A stretch of DNA of 64,000 bases. Origin: Sphingobacterium sp. ML3W (GTDB taxonomy: Bacteria; Bacteroidota; Bacteroidia; Sphingobacteriales; Sphingobacteriaceae). A program made the translations under genes and the position numbers. The notes beneath the pieces were generated by a model. That model saw only the letters and a program-made list of their open reading frames with translations, was not told the DNA's origin and did not search any database. The stretch is from positions 1,984,001-2,048,000 of the forward strand of contig NZ_CP107036.1 in the NCBI RefSeq assembly GCF_029542085.1, in the 5' to 3' direction. Shown here piece after piece: positions 58,624 to 64,000 of this stretch. Position 1 is the first letter of the stretch. Every line of letters starts with the position of its first letter.

Positions 58624-58965
58624 ATGGAAAACAACACTAAAAGACTAATAACCAGAGATGTACAGGACACTATTGACTTAATCGGTGGTAGATGGAGGGG
58701 CGCCATAATGGCATCTCTTTGCGGAACTCCAAAGAGATTTTCACAGATAAAAGCTGATTTGGATCCCATTACATCCCGTGTTCTCATAAAGGAATTACGT
58801 TATTTAGAGGAGAATAAAATGATAGAACGTATTGAAGGAGATCAGGCAGCTAACTCTGTACAATATATTACAAGCGAACATGGCAAAAGTATTGAACCAC
58901 TTATTATTCATATTCAGCAATGGGCTTTAAAACATAGAGAAATCATTCTGAAAAAAAATAAATAA
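58624..58965 (+). CDS. HxlR-family transcriptional regulator
   Basis: A 113-residue winged-helix protein. The family motif is DTIDLIGGRWRGAIMASLC, followed by the recognition helix in LDPITSRVLIKELRYLEENK and the wing in SVQYITSEHGKSI. The N-terminal sensor cysteine of many HxlR proteins is replaced (RDVQDTIDL), although a Cys occurs at about 38. It is divergent from the oxidoreductase-esterase operon, with an operator in between. Confidence 0.94.
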   Translation: MENNTKRLITRDVQDTIDLIGGRWRGAIMASLCGTPKRFSQIKADLDPITSRVLIKELRYLEENKMIERIEGDQAANSVQYITSEHGKSIEPLIIHIQQWALKHREIILKKNK

Positions 58966-59361
58966 TGGTTGATTTTAGAACAGTACTTCTAACCAAAACA
59001 ATCATTGTCCTATTTTTAAGCTTCCTTTACTTAAGGTCTATATCAGTAACTGGAGGGAAGTTCTACTATCATCTTTCTAGTACGATTGAATTTTATTAGT
59101 TTCGATTTCCGAATTACAATGCAACTTCCAGCACATTCATATTCGAAATAGTTAGCTGATAAATATTATATATCATAAAACTACTAATTGCAATTAAAAC
59201 AATAATTACATCAGGCCTGTCAGAAAAAAACAACTACCTGACGTAAGACCTAACTAAAATTAAACAGGTAACTCTACCATGTCACTACATATATCATTTA
59301 AAATTTATTTATATATAGTGACAATAACACCCAGTTATTGTTTTTAGTTAGTGTTTAGTAA
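58966..59361. other. Gene-free stretch
   Basis: No gene, RNA or strong hairpin is seen here on either strand. Confidence 0.5.
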
Positions 59362-59397
59362 AAAATGTGGGCTATTATAAATGGTCCACATTTTTTT
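59362..59397 (+). terminator. Terminator-like hairpin with T run
   Basis: AAAATGTGG (59362-59370) pairs with CCACATTTT (59386-59394), followed by T. It lies about 400 bp past the HxlR gene, and the gene it serves is unclear. Confidence 0.6.
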
Positions 59398-59432
59398 ATA
59401 TAAGAGTTTAAATTTTTATATAAGAGTTTAAA
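59393..59432. repeat. Perfect 20-bp tandem duplication
   Basis: The 20-bp unit starting TTTTTATATAAGAG is present twice head to tail (59393-59412, 59413-59432), overlapping the T run of the preceding terminator. Confidence 0.9.
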
Positions 59433-59622
59433 CATTTAAATAGTTTCTATCACTAATTTACCATTTCCCTATCTTTCAAACTCAGAAATTATTACACTAC
59501 ACTTATTTAAAAGCGGATAACATGGTTAGATCGCTCAAACTCGATTTTCTACAATTAAAAAACACAAACTTTTTTAAAGGTTTCCAGAACTTAAAATTCA
59601 GAGAATCAGGTGGCCTTTTTGC

Positions 59623-59630
59623 TACTTTTG
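59623..59630 (+). promoter_or_regulatory. -7 box of RNA copy 2
   Basis: TACTTTTG matches TAnnTTTG. Sequence upstream (AACTTTTTTAAAG, about 59568-59580) is also shared with copy 1 (51181-51193). Confidence 0.55.
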
Positions 59631-59636
59631 CACCAA

Positions 59637-59888
59637 TATATGGACGTCCTTGGACAAAGTTTTTTGAATCTATGTATTTGTTGAATTGATGAAAGAACTG
59701 CTGTCGTGAGATAGCAGTTCTATTTACCTCCTCCGGTCATCGACAAAAATTTGCTTCTATTCAATACCATTATCTGACGATGCAGTTCCTCCCGGATGTT
59801 GACATTTAAGAGATGGGATGACCGGAGAAGGAGCAACCATTGCGGCCTCTCCAGTTATTGGGATAACCAACACTGGATGAGGCTTTTT
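59637..59888 (+). ncRNA. Candidate structured RNA, copy 2
   Basis: About 252 nt. Helix P1 is a perfect 9-bp stem (59694-59702 with 59713-59721) closing the loop GTCGTGAGAT. Helix P2 pairs TCCGGTCATC (59732-59741) with GATGACCGGA (59817-59826) perfectly. The terminator pairs 59845-59855 with 59872-59883 and is followed by five T. An internal open frame of 71 codons starting at 59796 overlaps it but is not conserved in copy 1, so an RNA is the better reading. The RNA lies in the gap upstream of the Dps-like gene. Confidence 0.62.
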
Positions 59889-60173
59889 CATTATATTACG
59901 GCCATTAGCGTAGATTATAAAAATATCAGTCGGTTCATTTCTTTCTCTTATCTATTCTTTATATGGATAATGTTACTCCCAAAGTATAGAAAGCAATATG
60001 ATAAAAATTAATAACCTATAGAACGGAATAAAACAGCTGAACAAATAATAACAAATCTTTTTCTAAAATACCTCAGTATAATATAGATAGTTCACGCTGC
60101 CTCCATATAAATAGCATGGTATTTGATATATTTTCATCAGTAAATCCACACAATTAAATAAACGCAAACAAAT

Positions 60174-60560
60174 ATGGAGACAAAACAGAATTCAAAACAG
60201 GACATTGCTAAGTTCTTAGGAGAACTTATCTCATTCAGGAACTCATTGAAGTTAACTCACTGGTCAATAACCGGTAAAGGCAGCTATGAGGCACATATTT
60301 CCCTGGATCAGGCCATAGATTCCCTAATCGATATTACGGATAGACTGGTTGAAACAACCTTTGCACTAGAAGGGACTTTGGATATCGTAATCCCTGAAAC
60401 TTCAAAACCTACAAACTATATTAAATACATTGAGGATTACTATAAACAAGTGGAGAGCAATAGAGAAAAGCTGTTTAAAGAAACTTTCTCTCAATCGATA
60501 ATAGATGATGCACAAGAAGCAATCCAACAATTGTTGTTCCGATTAAAGCGATTAGAATAA
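60174..60560 (+). CDS. Ferritin-like Dps-related protein (DUF5856 type)
   Basis: A 128-residue four-helix protein. The first helix and loop (FLGELISFRNSLKLTHWSIT, then GKGSYEAHISLDQAIDSLID) carry the spaced His, His, Asp and Glu pattern seen at Dps ferroxidase sites (THW, EAH, DSLIDITDRLVE). It is shorter than canonical Dps (about 160). Iron storage or DNA protection under starvation is inferred by family. The start is the ATG at 60174. Confidence 0.75.
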   Translation: METKQNSKQDIAKFLGELISFRNSLKLTHWSITGKGSYEAHISLDQAIDSLIDITDRLVETTFALEGTLDIVIPETSKPTNYIKYIEDYYKQVESNREKLFKETFSQSIIDDAQEAIQQLLFRLKRLE

Positions 60561-60600
60561 AAAATCTAAGGCCGTTATGTATCAACCATATCGCTAACAG

Positions 60601-60665
60601 AAAACAATTGGGCTTATATTACTAAAATAGCTTATATTACTAAAATAATTGGACCCAATTGTTTT
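60601..60665. terminator. Bidirectional terminator with enlarged loop
   Basis: AAAACAATTGGG (60601-60612) pairs with CCCAATTGTTTT (60654-60665) between convergent genes. The 41-nt loop is almost entirely the tandem duplication at 60612-60647. Confidence 0.75.
60612..60647. repeat. Perfect 18-bp tandem duplication inside a terminator loop
   Basis: The unit GCTTATATTACTAAAATA occurs twice head to tail (60612-60629, 60630-60647). Confidence 0.9.
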
Positions 60666-60717
60666 CGCTGTTTAATTTTAGATGCCAATCTTCCAACGTA
60701 TAAAATTTGGTTTGTCA

Positions 60718-61185
60718 CTATCGATTGAAATGATACACGAAAATAACATCCCCAACATATGCTGGTTTCTCCTCTCCTTTAATGAAAAGTTTTGCCTGGA
60801 TAACGGCTTTAACCGTTCCTCTTAAATTTAATATAGATTTAGCCGTTGCCTGAAGCCGTACTTCGCTGTTAACAGGTACCGCCTGTCCAAATTTGAAATT
60901 TTCTATTCCATAATTGATTTCCATTTTAACATTCCGTACATCGGCAAGTTGCTTCCATAAATATGGGATAAGTGATAAAGTTAAATAGCCATGAGCGATT
61001 GTCGATCCAAAGGGTCCCTCGTTTTTTGCTTTTTGCTCATTGACATGGATCCATTGGAAGTCACGTGTCGATTCTGCAAACCTAGTTATTTGCTGCTGAT
61101 CAATCTGATGCCAATTGGAAACCCCAATATTCATTCCTTCATAAGCTTTATATTCTTCAAAACTGTTAATAATTACCATTGCCAT
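60718..61185 (-). CDS. MaoC-family (R)-specific enoyl-CoA hydratase-like protein
   Basis: A 155-residue hot-dog-fold protein. The hydratase-2 motif is in FQWIHVNEQKAKNEGPFGST followed by IAHGYLTLSL, with the catalytic Asp position read as Gln-Trp-Ile-His (the usual D-x-N-x-x-H has Asp; here the first acid is in STRDFQWIH). The C-terminus GDVIFVYHFN is typical of bacterial MaoC proteins such as NodN-like. It probably hydrates a trans-2-enoyl-CoA; the substrate is unknown. It is monocistronic. Confidence 0.88.
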   Translation of the reverse strand: MAMVIINSFEEYKAYEGMNIGVSNWHQIDQQQITRFAESTRDFQWIHVNEQKAKNEGPFGSTIAHGYLTLSLIPYLWKQLADVRNVKMEINYGIENFKFGQAVPVNSEVRLQATAKSILNLRGTVKAVIQAKLFIKGEEKPAYVGDVIFVYHFNR

Positions 61186-61500
61186 TTAGATTTATCTGGT
61201 TCACATGATCCGTTTAAAATTGACATAAATTTAGAAAATTCCACAACCTAATAATAGTACATGAGGTATGGAATAAACGCTCGATTATTTGACCAGGAAA
61301 TTTTCTCAGCGCAATTTAATAGAGGTCTATATTCCTATTGTATCCGTTGAACGAGTAAATTTCTTTCATAAAAATGGATTACAATACTCACCATTAACTA
61401 TGCAAATGGCCAGATTAGTTTTTTTTAAGAGATAACCACATGGTAATCAAACTAAAGACCATACTCATCAAAAGTAAATATCAATCTGATTTGTATAGCT

Positions 61501-61644
61501 TCAGCATGTGACAATTTTAAAAAAACTCACGCTTTCCCGATCTTTGTTAAAATTAGAAATAAAACTGTCACTATCATTTTGTTCATGATTGATCAAAGGT
61601 TTCAATAAGCTGTCTTTAGGGACTATGTTTCCATTTTTTTCCAT
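61501..61644 (-). CDS. Possible small ORF after a DUF1214 remnant
   Basis: A 47-residue frame (MEKNGNIVPKDSLLKPLINH start) begins 2 bp after the stop of the remnant gene, a coupling-like position. It may be the truncated first part of a second gene of the same operon. No family is recognised. Confidence 0.25.
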   Translation of the reverse strand: MEKNGNIVPKDSLLKPLINHEQNDSDSFISNFNKDRESVSFFKIVTC

Positions 61645-61645
61645 A

Positions 61646-61842
61646 TCAGTCTATTTTTACTGGCAATGGCTGTTTCCATTCACCTCTTATCACAGCGGCT
61701 TTTGATCCATATAAACGCACGATATAATTGAATCTACCCTTTAAAGGCATGGTAACCAATTAGTCTCCTTATCTGCTCCAGGAGATATAGCTTGTAAATA
61801 TAGCGTTAGACTTCCATCGTGATTATATTTACTAACACTTTG
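61646..61842 (-). pseudogene. C-terminal remnant of a DUF1254/DUF1214 protein
   Basis: The minus strand reads [20 protein letters not shown] and then KETNWLP, the conserved C-terminal core of DUF1254/DUF1214 proteins. A frameshift follows, and the next frame gives [20 protein letters not shown] and ends at 61646. The N-terminal bulk of the gene (normally over 300 residues) is absent, so this is a decayed fragment. Confidence 0.7.
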
Positions 61843-62445
61843 AGAACATTTAAAAACCAATAGCATCTATAATTTCCTCAAGTTTAGGAGCAGAAAATCA
61901 ATTTTAAATTAAAGTATCTCCCCTTCTTCTACTTTTATGCCTTTATCCATAAAATGCTACTACTTATAGAAGTTAATCTCTCTGATAATATCCATACCGA
62001 CAGAACTTTTTCGCAATACAGTTTTCAGATTGTGTAATGAAGAAACATTTGTTAGATTACTAAATGTTCAGAGTAATAATCTTTATCCCACCAAGCTCTT
62101 CAGATCACATAGCTAAAAAAGCATGGATCTATCAGCATCGTAGAATTATAATAAAATAAATATAAGGAAAGAAAATGCCAGCTATTATGAATAAATAGCT
62201 GGCCGCTAACTAAACGTCAATCATAGAACAATAATGGGAGAATTATTGTCTAAACAAACACATATGATTTAATACGCAAATGTACTTAAATGATCATTGC
62301 TGGGAATTGTCAAAATCTGTAAAATGATTTTGATTTTCCATAATTACATCCAATAAAAGCAATTATCTTTTTTATTAATTATTAAAGTATTTTTTCAAAG
62401 CTGATCACATTTTAAAATTAGCAAATTTCGTTTTGGCCCTTATAT
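61843..62445. other. Gene-free stretch
   Basis: Apart from a few further degenerate codons of the DUF1214 remnant next to 61843, nothing coding is seen on either strand. Confidence 0.45.
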
Positions 62446-64000
62446 TTATTCGGCAACGCAACGTAATGGGAAACCAAATGTACGTCCCTGAGATGTAACC
62501 TTACCATTACTATGGACTGTCCCACCATTATTTGAAACCTCCGTAGATGTCCAATAATTGGTTCCTCCCCCTCTGTATTCCAATCCTCCATTCGAAGCAT
62601 TTCTGTCTCCCGGTACCGGAAAACTCATCATTACATTTCGGTTCCATTTGCTTGTCAATACAAATGCAGCACTGAAGTTTGAAGCTGACTCTGTCCAGTT
62701 CCCAATTCTACTGTATTTGGTTGCATTAACCAGTTTTTCCCATTCTTTACTCGTAGGTACCCGGTAGCCAGAAGGACAAGGGTCTTTGGCTGTTTTCACT
62801 GGTTTATCCTGCGAACCACTATTCCAGGAACCATTTGCCGCTGAACTTGTACTCCATCCGGAAATAGCACCTGTTTGTGTATCCGCATTCGCAACTGGAC
62901 TGCTTTTTCCCCACTGATAATAGTTTCCATGGAGCCCTTTAACTGAAGGATTTTGATCTGGATTAAGTGAAGTGTTAGCTCCCATATTATGCCTCATCCA
63001 AATTACTCCCCGGATTCGGACAGCACTCTGATTGTTATGTGTCAACAAAATATCAGCAGGGGTAATATTCAATTTGAGATTATATTTTATACCGGGAGCA
63101 AAGGAAAGACCGGTTAACGCATCACTAGGAACATTGTAGGCTATTTCTCCGATTTTTATCTTGTTTAAGATAAATTTCCCAGAATTTGTCGCTGCGTTTA
63201 GGACTGTTGGTGCAGCTGTAATAGATGCTTGTCCAGTACTGCCAATTGCCGGAAACGCCACTGTAACCGTATCTACTGTTCCGCTCCGTTCAATACTCCC
63301 ATCGGCAAGCTTCATATTTGCTGTAGGATAGTGAGAATCTAATCCTGCGCTTATTTCCATAATATTATAACCCGTTAATGAAGCATCGACTGTAACAGTA
63401 ATCTGACTTAGCGTATGTTTGAGGACAATGTTTAAATAATTCTCTCCACTTGTAATGGTTTTGGTCTCGCTAAAATACATCAAATCACTTTTCCCATCAA
63501 CGGCCAAACTGGTTGCAGAGAGATCGTCTTTCGATACAACCGGGAGATCTGTTTCACTATTTATAGAATAAGCGACAAAGGTATATTGCACTCCCTCATC
63601 TAAAAGTAGCGATTCTGATTCTGATTCCTCCTCTCGGACATAATCCCGTTCGGTAACATAATGTCCATCAGCATCATAAACAATTAACTTATACCGAACT
63701 GCTTTTGCAAGTGGACCTGTTTCTTTAGCTGCGCGTAACATGTTATTCGCTGCGGCTTTAATAATTCCCGGTTCCGTCTGTTCAATAGCTTGGGATTCTG
63801 ATACAACAGCTTCAACAAAAAGATCATTACCAAGTTTAAATTCTCGAACTTGCTGCCCGGAACTTTTCATTCCTGCTCTCCCCAATTTGGCTACTTGCGA
63901 ATCAGCAAAAACACTACCTTTCAAACTAATAAAGACCTTCGCCTTCCCTTCATGTATCTCTTCAGAATTATCAACTCTCTTACAGGACGATATCATTAAA
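62446..64000 (-). CDS. Fimbrillin-like/FISUMP surface lipoprotein, 5' end outside the window
   Basis: At least 517 residues, open through the right edge. The visible N-terminal part reads MISSCKRVDNSEE, a lipobox whose signal peptide must continue upstream, so the true start lies beyond 64000. The middle (about 40-330) is a beta-rich fimbrillin-like region (RYKLIVYDADGHYVTERDYV, MYFSETKTITSGENYLNIVL). The C-terminal 190 residues are a FISUMP domain (IWMRHNMGANTSLNPDQNPS, YQWGKSSPVANADTQTG, DPCPSGYRVPTSKEWEKL, YWTSTEVSNNG, LRCVAE). Such proteins are surface-exposed adhesin or matrix components. Confidence 0.85.
   Translation of the reverse strand, partial: LMISSCKRVDNSEEIHEGKAKVFISLKGSVFADSQVAKLGRAGMKSSGQQVREFKLGNDLFVEAVVSESQAIEQTEPGIIKAAANNMLRAAKETGPLAKAVRYKLIVYDADGHYVTERDYVREEESESESLLLDEGVQYTFVAYSINSETDLPVVSKDDLSATSLAVDGKSDLMYFSETKTITSGENYLNIVLKHTLSQITVTVDASLTGYNIMEISAGLDSHYPTANMKLADGSIERSGTVDTVTVAFPAIGSTGQASITAAPTVLNAATNSGKFILNKIKIGEIAYNVPSDALTGLSFAPGIKYNLKLNITPADILLTHNNQSAVRIRGVIWMRHNMGANTSLNPDQNPSVKGLHGNYYQWGKSSPVANADTQTGAISGWSTSSAANGSWNSGSQDKPVKTAKDPCPSGYRVPTSKEWEKLVNATKYSRIGNWTESASNFSAAFVLTSKWNRNVMMSFPVPGDRNASNGGLEYRGGGTNYWTSTEVSNNGGTVHSNGKVTSQGRTFGFPLRCVAE

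Noticed and set aside
59811-59855. Similarity of GACCGGAGAAGGAGCAACC to the SRP RNA domain IV loop
   Set aside because: The bases do not fold into the SRP asymmetric loop, and they take part in helix P2; chance resemblance is more likely.
59796-60011. 71-codon + strand frame
   Set aside because: It begins inside RNA copy 2, crosses its terminator, and the frame is not kept in copy 1.

Overview
The window looks like the chromosome of a Bacteroidota species close to Sphingobacterium (family Sphingobacteriaceae). This rests on paired SusC/SusD genes, a hybrid two-component regulator, AT-rich intergenic DNA, scarce Shine-Dalgarno sites and many promoters of the Bacteroidota TTG-N19..21-TAnnTTTG type. 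The species is inferred from style, not from a marker gene.

Layout. 1-9.7 kb is core: the end of a + strand gene, an outer-membrane beta-barrel protein, two aconitases of different families in tandem (acnB then acn), rpe, and a divergent seven-TM HD-domain phosphodiesterase. At 9.84 kb a tRNA-Ser(GCU) is followed by a tyrosine recombinase and an accessory stretch to about 16.3 kb: an HxlR regulator facing a VOC protein, a frameshifted helix-turn-helix gene overlapping a partner ORF, a secreted seven-repeat propeller protein and small ORFs.

16.7-46.1 kb is one polysaccharide-utilisation locus, all on the minus strand. It holds a hybrid two-component system (HTCS), GH3, GH2 and GH97 enzymes, two SusC/SusD pairs, a DUF1735/F5-8C lipoprotein and three secreted zinc metallopeptidase-like proteins with HExxH motifs. 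Five promoters share one architecture: two TGTACnATTTT half-sites exactly 21 bp apart, with a TAnnTTTG-like box at a constant distance downstream. This is the likely HTCS operator and it divides the locus into five transcription units. The mixture of glycosidases and proteases suggests glycoproteins as substrate, which is inference.

47-64 kb is an accessory region with many decayed genes: a TetR gene inside a long palindrome plus a second palindrome before an NTF2-like gene, a YegP-type protein, a broken histidine kinase, an FAD monooxygenase with an unclear start, a truncated SWEET-like protein, an aldo/keto reductase, an AraC regulator, an esterase/oxidoreductase pair divergent from an HxlR regulator, a Dps-like protein, a MaoC protein, a DUF1214 remnant and, at the right edge, a partial FISUMP-type surface lipoprotein.

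Two diverged copies of an apparent structured RNA of about 250-270 nt lie at 51.25-51.52 kb and 59.64-59.89 kb. Each has a promoter-like box, a 5' hairpin with the same GTCGTGAGAT loop, a long-range helix supported by compensatory changes, and an intrinsic terminator. These RNAs and the HTCS promoter series are the most unusual signals in the window.
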